A DNA stretch of 64,000 nt from Streptococcus sp. bf_0095 (GTDB taxonomy: Bacteria; Bacillota; Bacilli; Lactobacillales; Streptococcaceae): the NCBI RefSeq assembly GCF_004166885.1, contig NZ_RCYU01000001.1:372001-436000 (forward strand). Reading direction: 5' to 3'. The position numbers were made by a program, and so were the translations under genes. The notes beneath the pieces are model-generated. The model was not told the origin of the DNA. It made no database searches and saw only the letters and a list, made by a program, of their open reading frames with translations. Below, piece after piece: positions 12,001 to 20,001 of the stretch (positions within the stretch are counted from its first letter, which is position 1; every line of letters starts with the position of its first letter).

Positions 12001-13047
12001 GTTGGTACTTACACAGTAGCCCCAGATGGAACAGTTACTTTCGTACCAGAAAAATCATTCGTCGGAACTGCACCAGCAGTGACAGTTGTCCGTGAAGATA
12101 AGAACGGTACAAAAGCTTCTGCAGCCTATACACCAACTGTAACTCCTGTTACACCAACTGCAGAATCAGTAACTTCAATTGGTAACAAGGGACAAACCCA
12201 AACAGGTAAACCAACCTTTACTGCTGGAAATCCAAATGTTCCAATGAACGATAAAGTTCCAGCAACATTTGAAGATGGTTCAACTACGAAGACGATTCCA
12301 GGTGTTGGTACTTACACAGTAGCAGCAGACGGAACTGTAACTTTCACTCCAGAACCTGAATTTACTGGTACTGCACCAGCAGTGACAGTAGTTCGTGAAG
12401 ATGTGAACGGAACCAAAGCTTCTGCAACTTACACTCCAACTGTTCTTCCTGTGACTAAGTTTGTTGATAAAGAAGGTAAGGAAATCCCAGGATATCCTAC
12501 AGTTGATGGTGAACAACCAAAAGCTGAAATTCCAGGTTACCGCTTCGTTGAAACGAAGAAATTACCAAATGGTGATACAGAGCACGTCTACGAGAAAGTT
12601 ACAACTTCACACGTAGATGAAAATGGAAAACCAATTCCTGGTTATCCAACAGAAGATGGTGAGCAACCGAAGAAAGATATTCCAGGTTACGAGTTTGTGA
12701 AGACAATTGTTGATGAGAACGGTAATACTCAACACATCTACAAGAAGACGGTGACACCAACACCAGTTCCAACACCAACTCCAACTCCAACACCAACTCC
12801 GGTTCCAACACCAACTCCAACTCCTACACCGGTTCCAACACCGGCACCTACTCCGGATCCAGTTCCAACACCAGATCCAAAACCAGTTCCAGAAACTAAG
12901 GAAACTAAATTCATCAATCCATCTGATGAAACAGCAGTTCTTCCTGAAACTGGTACTGAGGAAAGTTCAAAAACTGGTCTTGCTTTTCTTAGCGCCTTGA
13001 CAGGTCTCTCATTATTCGGACTTGCTAAACGCAAAAAAGAAGACTAA
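6052..13047 (+). CDS. CshA-type fibrillar LPXTG surface adhesin
   Basis: A 2331-aa cell-wall-anchored surface protein. The start at 6052 is preferred over 6040 because GGAGG lies just before it. A YSIRK-type signal (FSIRK at residues 13-17) and a hydrophobic core are followed by an Ala/Thr/Glu-rich stalk and the basic KRRTRR. Next comes a non-repetitive ligand-binding region of CshA type (about residues 190-700), containing [16 protein letters not shown] and a GEVEDF motif. About thirteen CshA-type fibril repeats of roughly 100 aa follow. Then come two short modules of the pattern [12 protein letters not shown], a Pro/Thr/Val wall-spanning stretch, LPETG (2297-2301), a membrane span and the tail KRKKED. 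CshA family proteins form fibrils that bind fibronectin and other microbes. The reading frame is intact and the gene is alone in its operon. Confidence 0.93.
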   Translation: MGKDLFNDRISRFSIRKLNVGVCSVLLGTLVMVGTASSVAAEENAENPATVAKATEEGAQPATTTEAAASTTTEAPTTTSEAPTAATTYKAEAPVTAAGVAPVATTEPTTAATTEDKAAVATPAAAEASTNPNNKATEAAATDKKEEVAAGVVAPATETPAVTAETSGGKRRTRRAIGNPNDESLIGDDVEDATSTPKVEKPGFTTDLDAKSMTSQITWLDFGDVANWTGAKTVIVPKNDQFPDKDLEERLALQVGATYTKEIMPGYVVTVKVKSLKPFQATEIYKKRMEEQGATETEKATYDPNAKNGYVKGVTSTGARNAFNNGEEADVVADAQNSWTEIRHENVDTKAKKTTISSAMNGGNIGVQFEISATFRGKTVKPAVVMADGESANPGEFVMFTTNGQGWQHIGEWKKTTRPTTTVPYEPQDTENLFGSKPKYNNLNLRQLRDNSPVAGPDKKPVAWKYFGNPDKVTSGLGTGVFGPNISEGTRAVPLVMTRGASEVGLYIASAGKQSAMLGFFPLDEGDAPESYGKAVHTIATVDGVTGAKVNQPYLGNVSPDMDENTTLDWFGDDKATTADEGINQLLPSDLKGTTNEMIKMDRTRPGNYKMSVEAHLDGASEAHIYGWVDFNQNGKFDEDERSNLATITQDGTVELTFANSKTFIDPSVNELGARVRIAKKATEIESPTGMAFSGEVEDFKTQITHPPKGEFKETSGPQATKQTATVTFTARGEHKYERNSKAVIDETVEPYIVDKDGNRATLDAEGYYVVPGQGKYKITAHGKDVDVEFIPEDNFLGTADGISIRRVDNNGYDTGWSTKFPDQEPNINGQLNTMDGQYVPTVTPIEIEGVDKTSTDVQGATQKETPTFNTTATNLNGDKIAITPSAEYPAKLVDPATGRTIDEPSVTVEGEGTYTINPTTGEVTFTPEPSFTGTAKGVEVTLSAPVGRNKDGKVQKEYVKTATAKYTPTVTPIAITPTDKVSEDIQNVPQTQTPTFELSNDKTAKITSKKLVDPATGQPTDETTVTVEGEGTYTIDPTTGAVTFTPEKDFVGTAKGVKVQATATVTNANGKTATITSDASYTPTVKAAEPTANPATSKDIQGATQTGKPTFAGTTVSVNGEDKEITIKDNSYKLLDKDGNEVSTTTAYAEDGTTPIGTFTIDPATGTVTFTPTDKSYTGKVTPVKVQAESSNGIKVDTTYTPEIVPVTPTATPVETKDVQGATQTGKPEFKGGTVTVDGVEKTVEINEDVPATFDDGSTTKTVEGVGTYTVAADGTVTFVPEKSFVGTAPAVTVVREDKNGTKASATYTPTVTPVKPTATPAETTDIQGATQTGKPEFTEGDSRVPMNDDVPATFDDGSTTKTVEGVGTYTVAPDGTVTFVPEKSFVGTAPAVTVVREDKNGTKASATYTPTVTPVKPTATPAETTDIQGATQTGKPEFTAGDSRVPINEDVPATFDDGSTTKTVEGVGTYTVAPDGTVTFVPEKSFVGTAPAVTVVREDKNGTKASATYTPTVTPVTPTAEDATSTDKQGQTQSGKPTFTPGNENVPMDDDTPATFEDGSTTKTIPGEGTYTVAPDGSVTFVPEKSFTGTGTGVTVKRVDKNGTPVTAKYTPTVTPVTPTATPAESEAPQGVVQTGTVTFTEGDSVAPIDKDTITLLDENGQPAESVVAKSPEGKEIGTFTVDKETGLVTFTPTDKSYSGDVVPVKVQAKDANGTPAETSYTPKITPVVPTAEPATSTDIQGKTQTGTPSFTPGNPAIPMDDEVPATFEDGSTTKTIPGEGTYTVAPDGTVTFVPEKSFTGTGTGVTVKRVDKNGTPVTATYTPTVTPVTPTAEPATSTDVQGATQTGKPTFTEGNPNVPMNDEVPATFDDGSTTKTVEGVGTYTVAPDGTVTFVPEKSFTGTGTGVTVKRVDKNGTPVTATYTPTVTPVTPTAEPATSTDVQGATQTGKPTFTEGNPNVPMNDEVPATFDDGSTTKTVEGVGTYTVAPDGTVTFVPEKSFVGTAPAVTVVREDKNGTKASAAYTPTVTPVTPTAESVTSIGNKGQTQTGKPTFTAGNPNVPMNDKVPATFEDGSTTKTIPGVGTYTVAADGTVTFTPEPEFTGTAPAVTVVREDVNGTKASATYTPTVLPVTKFVDKEGKEIPGYPTVDGEQPKAEIPGYRFVETKKLPNGDTEHVYEKVTTSHVDENGKPIPGYPTEDGEQPKKDIPGYEFVKTIVDENGNTQHIYKKTVTPTPVPTPTPTPTPTPVPTPTPTPTPVPTPAPTPDPVPTPDPKPVPETKETKFINPSDETAVLPETGTEESSKTGLAFLSALTGLSLFGLAKRKKED
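8581..12453 (+). repeat. CshA-type fibril repeat array within the adhesin gene
   Basis: About twelve clear repeats of 90-110 codons, plus a more divergent one upstream. Each opens with a T-P-T-A-linker and the motif [11 protein letters not shown], contains [13 protein letters not shown], and closes with Y-T-P-T-V-T-P-V. Three subtypes are distinguishable: a short DDG type, an EDG/IPGEG type, and a longer type with T-P-T-D-K-S-Y. Repeats toward the C-terminal half are more alike than those near the N-terminus, as expected if the array grows by recombination there. Confidence 0.9.
11434..12060 (+). repeat. Exact 303-bp tandem duplication in the adhesin repeats
   Basis: Positions 11434-11757 and 11737-12060 are identical at an offset of 303 bp (101 codons). 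The identity extends through synonymous positions, so this is a recent in-frame duplication or gene conversion. Confidence 0.9.
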
Positions 13048-13066
13048 GGTTTAAGAAATTTCTCAT

Positions 13067-13096
13067 AAAAAACCGCGTTAATTCGCGGTTTTTTTG
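13067..13096 (+). terminator. Terminator of the adhesin gene
   Basis: A stem with A-tract and CCGCG paired with CGCGG and a T-tract, loop TTAATT, about 20 bases after the stop codon. Confidence 0.92.
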
Positions 13097-13197
13097 ATGG
13101 GAAAAATAGGCAGTTTTGCTCAAGGAAGCAATAGTTAGAAACAGTCTTTTCTTGAAAAATTTGATAAAATAGAAGTATCAGTATAAAGGATGTAAAA

Positions 13198-13710
13198 ATG
13201 AGTAAGAAAGTAATTGGCATTTGGGCTCAGACGAAGAATGGAGTGATCGGCAAAGATCAGGTCATGCCTTGGCATTTACCAGCTGAATTGCAGCACTTTA
13301 AACAAACGACTACAGGCCATGCGATCCTCATGGGAAGAGTCACCTACGAAGGTTTAAACAAACGTGTCCTCCCAAATCGGACCAATATTATTCTCTCTAG
13401 AGATGACAAGTATGATGTAGAGAATGAAAAGGTTTTGCTAAAAACCTCAGTTGAAGACGTTTTAAACTGGTATAAGGGACAGGATTTGTCACTCTTTATT
13501 ATCGGTGGTGAGAAGGTCATCCGTCTTTTCGAGCCTTATCTAGAGGAGCTCTATCAGACTGTCATCGATGCCGAATTGGAAGGAGATACCTACTTCCCGG
13601 AAGACTTCCGGTGGGACCAGTTTCAATTATTAGATGAGCGGACAATCGAAAAAGATGAAAAAAACCCTTACGACTTTACTATTAGACATTTTGAAAGAAA
13701 GGAAGACTAG
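13198..13710 (+). CDS. folA: Dihydrofolate reductase
   Basis: Reduces dihydrofolate to tetrahydrofolate with NADPH and is the target of trimethoprim. The 170-aa protein shows the family landmarks: IGIWAQTKNGVIGKDQVMPWHLP at the substrate and Met20-loop region (positions 5-27), HAILMGRVTYEGL near residue 41, and IIGGEKVI near residue 101. The start is preceded by a -10-like TAAAAT and a weak AAGGATG. The stop is followed after only 3 bases by a small membrane-protein gene, and clpX follows, giving the folA-small ORF-clpX-ysxC order known from related streptococci. Resistance substitutions cannot be assessed without an alignment. Confidence 0.95.
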   Translation: MSKKVIGIWAQTKNGVIGKDQVMPWHLPAELQHFKQTTTGHAILMGRVTYEGLNKRVLPNRTNIILSRDDKYDVENEKVLLKTSVEDVLNWYKGQDLSLFIIGGEKVIRLFEPYLEELYQTVIDAELEGDTYFPEDFRWDQFQLLDERTIEKDEKNPYDFTIRHFERKED

Positions 13711-13713
13711 TTG

Positions 13714-13887
13714 ATGGAACGTAGTATCTTTGGCTTTTTTACAGCAGTTTTATGCGTGATTTGCCTGGTATGTGCTTCCCAGACTCTTCGGAAAAAGCGC
13801 TATGGCTTAGCCACCCTCTTCTTATTAAATGCCTTTACTAATCTTGTGAATTCTATTCACGCCTTTTATATGACTTTATTTAAATAA
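13714..13887 (+). CDS. Small membrane protein (57 aa) between folA and clpX
   Basis: The ATG at 13714 opens a 57-codon frame that begins M-E-R-S-I-F-G-F-F and ends M-T-L-F-K. It has a hydrophobic first helix (about residues 5-22) with three Cys residues, a basic turn R-K-K-R, and a second hydrophobic helix (about 30-55), so a two-span hairpin with the loop inside is likely. AAGGAAG lies 9 bases upstream, overlapping the end of folA. The position between folA and clpX is shared with relatives, which supports a real gene. Function unknown. Confidence 0.75.
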   Translation: MERSIFGFFTAVLCVICLVCASQTLRKKRYGLATLFLLNAFTNLVNSIHAFYMTLFK

Positions 13888-13920
13888 ATTACAAACAGAC
13901 TATAGAATCGGGAGAAGAAA

Positions 13921-15153
13921 ATGCCTACAAATCAATCAAACGATATGATGGTTTATTGTTCGTTTTGTGGTAAGAACCAAGACGAAGTACAGAAGATTAT
14001 TGCTGGGAACAATGCCTTTATCTGTAATGAATGTGTTGAGTTAGCTCAAGAAATCATTCGAGAAGAATTAGCTGAGGAAGTCTTGGCAGACCTTTCAGAG
14101 GTTCCAAAACCAATCGAACTTCTCAATATCCTTAACCACTATGTCATCGGTCAAGATCGTGCTAAACGAGCACTAGCAGTAGCTGTCTACAATCACTACA
14201 AACGGATTAACTTCCACGAAAATCGTGAAGATGACAACGATGTGGATCTACAAAAATCAAACATTTTGATGGTCGGTCCTACAGGTTCAGGAAAAACTTT
14301 CTTAGCTCAAACGCTTGCTAAGAGTTTAAATGTGCCATTTGCCATCGCCGATGCAACAGCCTTGACAGAAGCGGGTTACGTCGGAGAAGACGTTGAGAAC
14401 ATCCTTCTTAAGCTCTTGCAAGCAGCTGATTTCAATATCGAACGTGCTGAGCGAGGCATCATCTATGTTGATGAAATCGATAAGATTGCCAAGAAGAGTG
14501 AGAACGTCTCGATTACTCGTGATGTATCTGGTGAAGGGGTACAGCAAGCCCTCTTGAAGATCATCGAGGGTACTGTAGCGAGTGTTCCACCTCAAGGCGG
14601 ACGCAAGCATCCTCAACAAGAGATGATCCAAGTTGACACCAAAAACATTCTTTTCATCGTTGGTGGAGCCTTTGATGGAATTGAAGAAATTGTGAAACAA
14701 CGTCTAGGTGAAAAGATTATTGGGTTTGGTCAAAACAACAAAGCCATTGATGAATCCAGCTCTTACATGCAAGAAATCATTGCAGAAGATATCCAAAAAT
14801 TCGGTATTATTCCTGAGTTAATCGGTCGTCTTCCAGTTCTTGCTGCATTAGAGCAATTGACAGTGGATGACTTGGTTCGTATTTTGAAAGAACCAAGAAA
14901 TGCCTTGGTGAAACAATATCAGGCTCTCTTATCCTTCGATGATGTTGAATTAGAATTTGATGACGAAGCGCTAGAAGAAATTGCAAGTAAAGCCATTGAA
15001 CGCAAGACTGGTGCTCGCGGACTACGCTCCATCATCGAAGAAACTATGTTGGATGTGATGTTTGAAGTTCCAAGTCAAGAAGACGTCAAAATGGTTCGGA
15101 TCACCAAAGAAGCAGTTAACGGAACTGAAAAACCAATTTTAGAAACTGCCTAG
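13921..15153 (+). CDS. clpX: ATP-dependent Clp protease ATP-binding subunit ClpX
   Basis: AAA+ unfoldase that feeds tagged or damaged proteins to ClpP. The N-terminal zinc-binding domain is visible as C-S-F-C-G-K (residues 13-17) with C-N-E-C about 20 residues on. The AAA+ core carries Walker A GPTGSGKT (near 120), Walker [11 protein letters not shown] (near 180), the pore-loop GYVGEDVE and the RKTGARGLR sensor-2 region. The ClpP-binding IGF loop is present as KIIGFGQ (near residue 265). At 410 aa it is full length. ysxC follows after 11 bases, the usual Firmicute pairing. Confidence 0.96.
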   Translation: MPTNQSNDMMVYCSFCGKNQDEVQKIIAGNNAFICNECVELAQEIIREELAEEVLADLSEVPKPIELLNILNHYVIGQDRAKRALAVAVYNHYKRINFHENREDDNDVDLQKSNILMVGPTGSGKTFLAQTLAKSLNVPFAIADATALTEAGYVGEDVENILLKLLQAADFNIERAERGIIYVDEIDKIAKKSENVSITRDVSGEGVQQALLKIIEGTVASVPPQGGRKHPQQEMIQVDTKNILFIVGGAFDGIEEIVKQRLGEKIIGFGQNNKAIDESSSYMQEIIAEDIQKFGIIPELIGRLPVLAALEQLTVDDLVRILKEPRNALVKQYQALLSFDDVELEFDDEALEEIASKAIERKTGARGLRSIIEETMLDVMFEVPSQEDVKMVRITKEAVNGTEKPILETA

Positions 15154-15164
15154 AAAGAAATTCT

Positions 15165-15761
15165 ATGAAAGTAAATACTCATAATGCGGATATCCTCTTG
15201 AGTGCTGCTAATAAAAGCCATTATCCTCAAGATGATATCCCAGAAGTTGCACTTGCCGGTCGATCAAATGTCGGCAAGTCTTCTTTTATAAATACCATGC
15301 TAAATCGCAAGAACTTGGCCCGTACATCTGGAAAACCAGGAAAAACACAGTTGTTAAACTTTTTCAATATCGATGACAAACTTCGTTTTGTCGATGTACC
15401 CGGCTATGGGTATGCCCGTGTCTCCAAAAAAGAACGCGAGAAATGGGGCAAGATGATTGAAGAATATCTGACAACGAGAGAAAATTTAAGAGCGGTTGTC
15501 AGCTTGGTAGATCTTCGTCATGAACCCTCAGCAGATGATGTCCAGATGTACGAGTTTTTAAAATATTACGAGATCCCTGTTATCTTGGTTGCGACGAAAG
15601 CCGACAAAATTCCAAGAGGAAAATGGAACAAGCATGAATCCATGATCAAGAAGAAATTGGATTTTGATAAAACAGATACCTTTATCATCTTTTCATCGGT
15701 CAATAAAACTGGAGTAGAAGAAGCTTGGGATGTAATTTTTAACTTTAGTTTCTCGGAATAA
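15165..15761 (+). CDS. ysxC: Ribosome biogenesis GTPase YsxC/EngB
   Basis: Small TrmE-Era-type GTPase required for assembly of the large ribosomal subunit. Of its 198 residues, the G1 motif [10 protein letters not shown] lies near position 32, G2 in the [10 protein letters not shown] segment, G3 as VDVPGYG near 75, G4 as VATKADK near 142 and G5 as FSSVNKTG near 172. It is translated 11 bases after clpX. No convincing terminator follows; the next gene has its own promoter. Confidence 0.95.
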   Translation: MKVNTHNADILLSAANKSHYPQDDIPEVALAGRSNVGKSSFINTMLNRKNLARTSGKPGKTQLLNFFNIDDKLRFVDVPGYGYARVSKKEREKWGKMIEEYLTTRENLRAVVSLVDLRHEPSADDVQMYEFLKYYEIPVILVATKADKIPRGKWNKHESMIKKKLDFDKTDTFIIFSSVNKTGVEEAWDVIFNFSFSE

Positions 15762-15810
15762 ATCGTATTATTACTGATCTGTTATTTATTTGTTTGATTT
15801 ATCTCGATAT

Positions 15811-15827
15811 TGTAATTAAAACGTAAT
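15811..15827 (+). promoter_or_regulatory. Candidate WalR (VicR) box upstream of the glucosaminidase gene
   Basis: TGTAAT, five bases, then CGTAAT matches the tandem WalR consensus (TGTWAH-N5-TGTWAH) with one mismatch. It lies about 33 bases upstream of an extended -10 (TGCTATAAT, -10 at 15860-15865), an activator-like position. WalRK controls murein hydrolases in streptococci and bacilli, which fits the downstream gene. Confidence 0.6.
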
Positions 15828-15907
15828 ATTGAACTCAACAATTTAATGCTTTTCTGTGCTATAATCATCTTAAAGAGTTTTCATTAAAACATTAGGAGAT
15901 TATCACA

Positions 15908-16606
15908 TTGAAAAAAATACTAAATAAATCGAAATTGATTGGATCCTTAGTAGCTCTGGTAGCTGCAGGAACAGTAGCAGCAGCCATGAGTGAGCACGTA
16001 GGAAACGTTGGAGCAAATGATGAAGCATATTCTCAATATGCAGATCCGACAGAAGCCTTCATCTCACAAATCGGTGAATCTGCTCGCCAACTTGGTCAAG
16101 AAAATGATCTGTATGCATCTGTTATGATTGCTCAAGCCATTTTAGAAAGTGGTTCAGGTCAATCTGGTTTGTCATCGTATCCACACTATAACCTTTTTGG
16201 TATTAAAGGGAGCTATGCTGGTCAATCTGCAGTGATGCAAACTTGGGAAGATGACGGTGCTGGAAATGCCTATACCATCAATGATGCTTTCCGTTCATAC
16301 CCTAGCTACTATGAATCATTGCAAGACTACGTTGCGGTTTTGAAACAAGGTCATTTTGCAGGAGCTTGGAAGAGCAATACAACAAGCTATCAGGATGCAA
16401 CAGCTGCTTTAACTGGTGTCTATGCTACTGACACTAGTTACTATGCAAAATTGAACCATATCATTGAAACTTACAACCTTACTCAGTATGATTCACCTAG
16501 TGTGTATGGTGGCTATGAAGGTACTGTCTACAACCCTTATCGCCAACAATATACAACTCAAGAAATCTTGAACTTGGATATCGCTTGGGCGAATCGTTTC
16601 TTGTAA
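15908..16606 (+). CDS. Secreted N-acetylglucosaminidase (peptidoglycan hydrolase)
   Basis: A 232-aa exported protein of the Flg/LytG-like glucosaminidase family (GH73), which cuts the glycan strand of peptidoglycan. It starts with TTG, about 9 bases after AGGAGA; no better start exists. The first 35 residues form a signal peptide (basic KKILNKSK, then a hydrophobic Ala/Val-rich stretch). The GH73 core follows: Q-A-I-L-E-S-G-S-G-Q-S-G-L with the presumed catalytic Glu, then Y-P-H-Y-N-L-F-G-I-K-G-S-Y. No binding repeats or anchor are seen, so it is probably released or acts at the envelope surface. Likely WalRK-controlled, with a strong terminator behind it. Confidence 0.88.
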   Translation: MKKILNKSKLIGSLVALVAAGTVAAAMSEHVGNVGANDEAYSQYADPTEAFISQIGESARQLGQENDLYASVMIAQAILESGSGQSGLSSYPHYNLFGIKGSYAGQSAVMQTWEDDGAGNAYTINDAFRSYPSYYESLQDYVAVLKQGHFAGAWKSNTTSYQDATAALTGVYATDTSYYAKLNHIIETYNLTQYDSPSVYGGYEGTVYNPYRQQYTTQEILNLDIAWANRFL

Positions 16607-16628
16607 GATATGATTTAAATTGAATTTC

Positions 16629-16657
16629 AAACAGACTCTCAAAGTCTGTTTTTTTAT
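16629..16657 (+). terminator. Terminator after the glucosaminidase gene
   Basis: Stem AAACAGACT/AGTCTGTTT with a 5-base loop, followed by T residues. Confidence 0.9.
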
Positions 16658-16719
16658 TTTATCGTTTTAAATCGATTTATTTATTTTTCTTGTGGGACTC
16701 AGGATTTTTACTTTAAATT

Positions 16720-16741
16720 TTTCTGAAAACCTTTTCAGAAA
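16720..16741 (+). promoter_or_regulatory. Perfect 22-bp palindrome over the -35 of the FNT gene
   Basis: TTTCTGAAAA, two C bases, then TTTTCAGAAA forms a perfect 10-bp inverted repeat. The probable -35 (TTTTCA, 16732-16737) lies inside it, 17 bases from an extended -10 (TGATATAAT, -10 at 16755-16760). The left half also resembles a CodY box (12 of 15 positions by eye). The position predicts repression. Confidence 0.65.
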
Positions 16742-16797
16742 GTCTATTCTATGATATAATGAAGAAGTTCACAAATTCAATATATAAGGAGATTCAG

Positions 16798-17595
16798 ATG
16801 GGAGAATCAAATTTTGTTCTTAAGGTAGAAGCAGCATGTCAGAAGAAGGAAGAATTGTATACGGCATCTAAAGCTCGTTATGCGGTTCGCTCTATGTTCG
16901 CGGGTGCGTTTTTGACAATGAGTACTGCTGTAGGGATTGTGGGGGCAGATCTTCTCAACACTTTCTTGCCAGGTTCTGGTCGTTTCTTATTCCCATTTAT
17001 TTTTGCGTGGGGATTGGTTTATTTACTATTCTTAAATAGTGAGTTAACGACTTCAAATATGATGTACCTGACAGCTGGTGTTTATCTAAAGAAGATTGAT
17101 TGGAAGAAAGCTTTAGAAATTTTACTCTATTGCACATTTTTTAATCTAGTTGGTGCCTTGTTACTCGCATTTCTCTTCAGTCAGACAAGTGCTTTTGCTA
17201 ATTTGAATCCAAAGGGCTTCCTTGGTTCGGTTGTAGAGATGAAATTGCAACGCTCTAATCAATTGGTCTTCTTTGAAGGGATTATTGCCAACATCTTTGT
17301 TAATATAGCTATTTTGTCCTATTTATTCTTTAAAGATGAAACAGCGAAAGTTCTGATGGCTTTGTCAGCAATTTATATGTTTGTTTTCCTTACCAATGAA
17401 CACATTGCTGCAAACTTTGCTTCCTTCTCACTGGCTACGTTTAATTCTATTTCTAAAGATTTGCCTCACCTAGAGTTCTTCAATGTTCTTCGTCATTACA
17501 CTGTCACTTTTGTAGGGAACTGGGTAGGAGGAGGAGTCATCATGGGCTTGGCCTATGCATGGCTCAATCGTACCCAGACTATTTACAAAGATTAA
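16798..17595 (+). CDS. Formate/nitrite transporter (FNT) family channel
   Basis: A 265-aa integral membrane channel for small monovalent anions such as formate. Six hydrophobic segments are visible. The FNT signatures are recognisable although divergent: L-N-S-E-L-T-T-S-N in place of the usual G-x-E-L-x-T-G-N, and T-N-E-H-I-A-A-N-F in the second half. The ATG at 16798 is taken as the start because it follows AAGGAG. An upstream in-frame ATG at 16759 overlaps the -10 box and cannot be transcribed from that promoter. It is a single-gene unit. Formate export would fit mixed-acid fermentation through pyruvate formate-lyase; the substrate is inferred from family only. Confidence 0.85.
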   Translation: MGESNFVLKVEAACQKKEELYTASKARYAVRSMFAGAFLTMSTAVGIVGADLLNTFLPGSGRFLFPFIFAWGLVYLLFLNSELTTSNMMYLTAGVYLKKIDWKKALEILLYCTFFNLVGALLLAFLFSQTSAFANLNPKGFLGSVVEMKLQRSNQLVFFEGIIANIFVNIAILSYLFFKDETAKVLMALSAIYMFVFLTNEHIAANFASFSLATFNSISKDLPHLEFFNVLRHYTVTFVGNWVGGGVIMGLAYAWLNRTQTIYKD

Positions 17596-17624
17596 TTATT
17601 TTTAAAAAAAGTTTGCAAAAATAC

Positions 17625-17653
17625 TTGCATTCTTTTTTTTTATGTGATACACT
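17625..17653 (+). promoter_or_regulatory. Promoter of the rplJ-rplL operon
   Basis: A -35 TTGCAT (17625-17630), 17-base spacer and -10 TACACT (17648-17653) with an extended TG. The transcript would start near 17660, giving a leader of about 170 bases. Confidence 0.7.
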
Positions 17654-17659
17654 AAATAA

Positions 17660-17815
17660 CGGTTTGAAAAAACTGCCTAAGACAGTAGGGGAGCTCGACT
17701 CATAAAGATCCTACCGAGGACAAAACGTATCATGTAAAAAGAAGCGTATTGTACTTTCGTGTCTAGGTTTGGGCGCGTTTTTCTTTTGGAAAAATTCCCC
17801 AAGCAAAATAATTAC
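17660..17815 (+). ncRNA. Ribosomal protein L10 leader
   Basis: The untranslated leader of rplJ contains the L10-leader landmarks: CAGTAGGGGAGC early, then CCTACCGAGGAC paired with it, followed by a hairpin and a G+C stem with T-run (GGGCGCGTTTTTC) near 17770. In Firmicutes this structure binds L10(L12)4 and represses the operon when ribosomal protein is in excess. Boundaries are approximate. Confidence 0.85.
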
Positions 17816-17831
17816 GGAGGTGAACACACTA

Positions 17832-18332
17832 ATGAGTGAAGCAATTATTGCTAAGAAAGCGGAACTAGTTGACGTAGTAGCTGAGAAAATGAAAGCTGCT
17901 GCATCAATCGTCGTTGTGGACGCTCGTGGTTTGACAGTAGAACAAGATACAGTTCTTCGTCGTGAGCTTCGTGGAAGCGAAGTTGAGTACAAAGTGATCA
18001 AAAACTCAATCTTACGTCGTGCAGCTGAAAAAGCTGGTCTTGAAGATCTTGCATCTGTTTTTGTTGGACCATCTGCAGTAGCATTTTCTAACGAAGATGT
18101 TATCGCTCCAGCGAAAATCTTGAACGACTTTTCTAAAAACGCTGACGCACTTGAAATCAAGGGTGGTGCAATCGAAGGCGCTGTCGCATCTAAAGAAGAG
18201 ATTCTTGCTCTTGCAACTCTTCCAAACCGCGAAGGACTTCTTTCTATGCTCCTTTCTGTACTTCAAGCGCCAGTGCGCAACGTTGCTCTTGCAGTCAAAG
18301 CGGTTGCAGACAACAAAGAAGACGCAGCTTAA
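17832..18332 (+). CDS. rplJ: 50S ribosomal protein L10
   Basis: Builds the base of the L7/L12 stalk on the large ribosomal subunit. The ATG at 17832 (M-S-E-A-I-I-A-K-K) follows GGAGG at good spacing. A longer frame starting at 17769 is only the leader RNA read through. The 166-aa length and the motifs [26 protein letters not shown] and the LANREGLL-like segment match L10. The C-terminal helix, which recruits L12 dimers, is present. It is followed by rplL after 76 bases and controlled by the leader RNA upstream. Confidence 0.96.
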   Translation: MSEAIIAKKAELVDVVAEKMKAAASIVVVDARGLTVEQDTVLRRELRGSEVEYKVIKNSILRRAAEKAGLEDLASVFVGPSAVAFSNEDVIAPAKILNDFSKNADALEIKGGAIEGAVASKEEILALATLPNREGLLSMLLSVLQAPVRNVALAVKAVADNKEDAA

Positions 18333-18408
18333 TCTTAAGCTACGCAGCGTAGCCTAGCTACAAAAATTATAAATAAAAAAATTTAAAACTTATTTGGAGG
18401 AAATAACA

Positions 18409-18777
18409 ATGGCATTGAACATTGAAAACATTATTGCTGAAATTAAAGAAGCTTCAATCCTTGAATTGAACGACCTTGTAAAAGCTATCGAAGAAGAATT
18501 TGGTGTAACTGCAGCTGCTCCTGTAGCTGTTGCTGCAGCTGGTGCTGCTGACGCTGGTGCTGCTAAAGATTCATTCGATATCGAATTGACATCTGCAGGC
18601 GACAAGAAAGTCGGCGTTATCAAAGTTGTACGTGAAATCACTGGTCTTGGTCTTAAAGAAGCTAAAGAACTTGTTGATGGTGCACCTGGCGTTATCAAAG
18701 AAGGTGTTGCTACAGCTGAAGCTGAAGAAATCAAAGCTAAATTGGAAGAAGCTGGAGCTTCAGTTACTCTTAAATAA
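18409..18777 (+). CDS. rplL: 50S ribosomal protein L7/L12
   Basis: Multimeric stalk protein that recruits translation factors. The 122-aa protein has the N-terminal dimerisation helices, an Ala/Gly/Val hinge (about residues 36-52) and the C-terminal factor-binding domain with [16 protein letters not shown]-like and [10 protein letters not shown]-like motifs. The start at 18409 follows TGGAGG; the frame-extending ATG at 18394 is not needed. Very strong codon bias fits high expression. A strong terminator follows. Confidence 0.97.
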   Translation: MALNIENIIAEIKEASILELNDLVKAIEEEFGVTAAAPVAVAAAGAADAGAAKDSFDIELTSAGDKKVGVIKVVREITGLGLKEAKELVDGAPGVIKEGVATAEAEEIKAKLEEAGASVTLK

Positions 18778-18799
18778 TAGAGTTTCCAATCAAAATGTA

Positions 18800-18827
18800 A
18801 ACCGAGGTTTAGGCCTCGGTTTTTTTG
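18800..18827 (+). terminator. Terminator of the rplJ-rplL operon
   Basis: AACCGAGG paired with CCTCGGTT around a 6-base loop, followed by seven T residues. Confidence 0.93.
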
Positions 18828-19383
18828 TGTACATTTTTGAGATTAAGTTTTTTTTAAAAAATTTATTCTGTACTTTGTCTACTGTAGGATTCTATCTAAA
18901 TTTTTCAAGATTAGAAAGCTGTTTTCGATTGCATTTAAGTCCGAAAGTGATATTAGCAGCTTTTTAACCGAATGAAACTATTAAACACAAAATAGGAATC
19001 AGAAATCTTTGAGGATTAAATGATTGTCTATTTTTTTAAATCATACTTCTTTAAACTTAATTTCTGTCAATCAAAATATCTACAATTCTTTTATATTTGA
19101 TGAAATAATATAAATTAGGAAAATTTAAAATTCAAACGTCAAAAATAAAATATATAAAGTAGATAGTATAGGGCTATCTACTTTTTGGGTCTCCAGAAAA
19201 TAGGTATTGAGCTAATCAAAATGCTGATTTCTGTTGGATTTATCAAATCGAAACCCTAATTTTTGGGAGTGTGTTGCCTCCACCGAATAGTGTTCTACTT
19301 TCCAAGTTTTTACTAATTTATTATGTTGTTAGACTTTTATTTTTTTGATAGAATAGTTTTTATAAACAAAAAGGAGATTTCTG
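18828..19383. other. AT-rich gap between rplL and the lipoprotein gene
   Basis: No gene is supported here. The only structures I see are the relic of a lipoprotein gene tail with its terminator (19127-19185) and a promoter-like TTAGAC/TAGAAT pair just before 19384. The rest looks like decayed, AT-rich sequence. Confidence 0.6.
19127..19185 (+). pseudogene. 3' relic of a second lipoprotein gene plus its terminator
   Basis: Twenty-two bases at 19127-19148 are identical to the 3' end of the lipoprotein gene at 19384-19836, including the codons for K-F-K-R-Q-K and the TAA stop. A hairpin (AGTAGATAG/CTATCTACT) plus T-run follows at the same spacing as the terminator behind the intact gene. Upstream there is no matching reading frame. 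This looks like what remains of a tandem paralogue after deletion. Confidence 0.65.
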
Positions 19384-19836
19384 ATGAAATACTTTAAACG
19401 TCTTGTCTTTGCTGCTTTATTGGCAGTTGGTGCAATTTTCCTTGTAGCTTGTGGTTCTACAACTAGCGACAATGGGAAATATGTCTATAAAGCTGAGAAG
19501 GATCAAATTAAAAGTATCCTTAAAAAGCAAGGGGCTACTGATGAGCAACTTGAGCAGGTTATTGATCAATTTGATTTGACAATGACAATTGAAATCAAAG
19601 ATACAAAAGCTAAGATGATTATCAAAATGAAAGCTCTTGGTGAAAGCAAGGAGAAAACAATTGACCTGAAAGCTGATCAGAATGCTAAAACTCTTGAATC
19701 AGCAGAAGGTGGTAAAGATAAAGTCAAGTATAAGATTGATGGTGATGTTTTGACTTTGGATGTATCAAAAGCTGATTCTAGTGATTATGAAGTTTTTGCT
19801 TTCTTCAAAGATGCAAAATTCAAACGTCAAAAATAA
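19384..19836 (+). CDS. Small secreted lipoprotein, function unknown
   Basis: A 150-aa protein with a classic lipoprotein signal: basic K-Y-F-K-R, hydrophobic stretch and lipobox L-V-A-C at residues 20-23, so Cys23 should be lipidated and the protein anchored outside the membrane. The mature part is Lys/Asp/Glu-rich, without catalytic motifs. Its alternating pattern (M-T-I-E-I-K-D-T-K-A-K-M-I) suggests a small beta-sheet fold. AAGGAG precedes the start. A terminator follows, and a relic of a similar gene end lies just upstream, so the family has been tandemly duplicated here. No function is assigned. Confidence 0.8.
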   Translation: MKYFKRLVFAALLAVGAIFLVACGSTTSDNGKYVYKAEKDQIKSILKKQGATDEQLEQVIDQFDLTMTIEIKDTKAKMIIKMKALGESKEKTIDLKADQNAKTLESAEGGKDKVKYKIDGDVLTLDVSKADSSDYEVFAFFKDAKFKRQK

Positions 19837-19846
19837 TCGTATATAG

Positions 19847-19876
19847 AGAGGATAGCGGAGGCTATCCTCTTTTTTA
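19847..19876 (+). terminator. Terminator of the lipoprotein gene
   Basis: Perfect 10-bp stem AGAGGATAGC/GCTATCCTCT with loop GGAG and a T-run. Confidence 0.93.
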
Positions 19877-19903
19877 TTCTTTGCTTTTCATCAGCTCTTT
19901 TCC

Positions 19904-20001
19904 TTGCTAGCCTAGGGGGGATCTGATATAATAGGGATGACTTGAAGGAGCCAACGTGCTTTGTAAAATAGCTTAAAAAGTGCTTGAGGGTGCTTTTTTA
20001 T
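19904..20001 (+). promoter_or_regulatory. Promoter and transcription attenuator of the ABC exporter operon
   Basis: A -35 TTGCTA (19904-19909), 17-base spacer and extended -10 TGATATAAT (-10 at 19927-19932) start an RNA near 19939. AAAAAGTGC (19975-19983) can pair with GTGCTTTTT (19989-19997), with two wobble pairs, and the T-run makes this a terminator. The same AAAGTGC can pair instead with GTGCTTT at 19956-19962. The two hairpins are mutually exclusive. The arrangement matches the known attenuator control of pneumococcal patAB in principle. Confidence 0.7.
19956..19976 (+). CDS. Six-residue leader peptide of the exporter attenuator
   Basis: A GTG start five bases after a full AAGGAG reads M-L-C-K-I-A and then TAA. 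The frame ends one base inside the 5' arm of the putative terminator hairpin (19975-19983), so a ribosome paused at its end would cover that arm. Its first codons form the competing antiterminator strand. The strong ribosome binding site is the main argument that it is translated; the short length means this remains a prediction. Confidence 0.55.
   Translation: MLCKIA

Noticed and set aside
8581-12453. Regular repeats as a possible CRISPR array
   Set aside because: The repeats are about 300 bp, in frame and coding; there are no short repeats with unique spacers.
16759-16797. Upstream ATG as start of the FNT gene
   Set aside because: It overlaps the -10 box; the ATG at 16798 follows AAGGAG.
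18390-18734. Open frame on the - strand opposite rplL
   Set aside because: An artefact of the Ala/Gly/Glu-rich rplL codons; no ribosome site.
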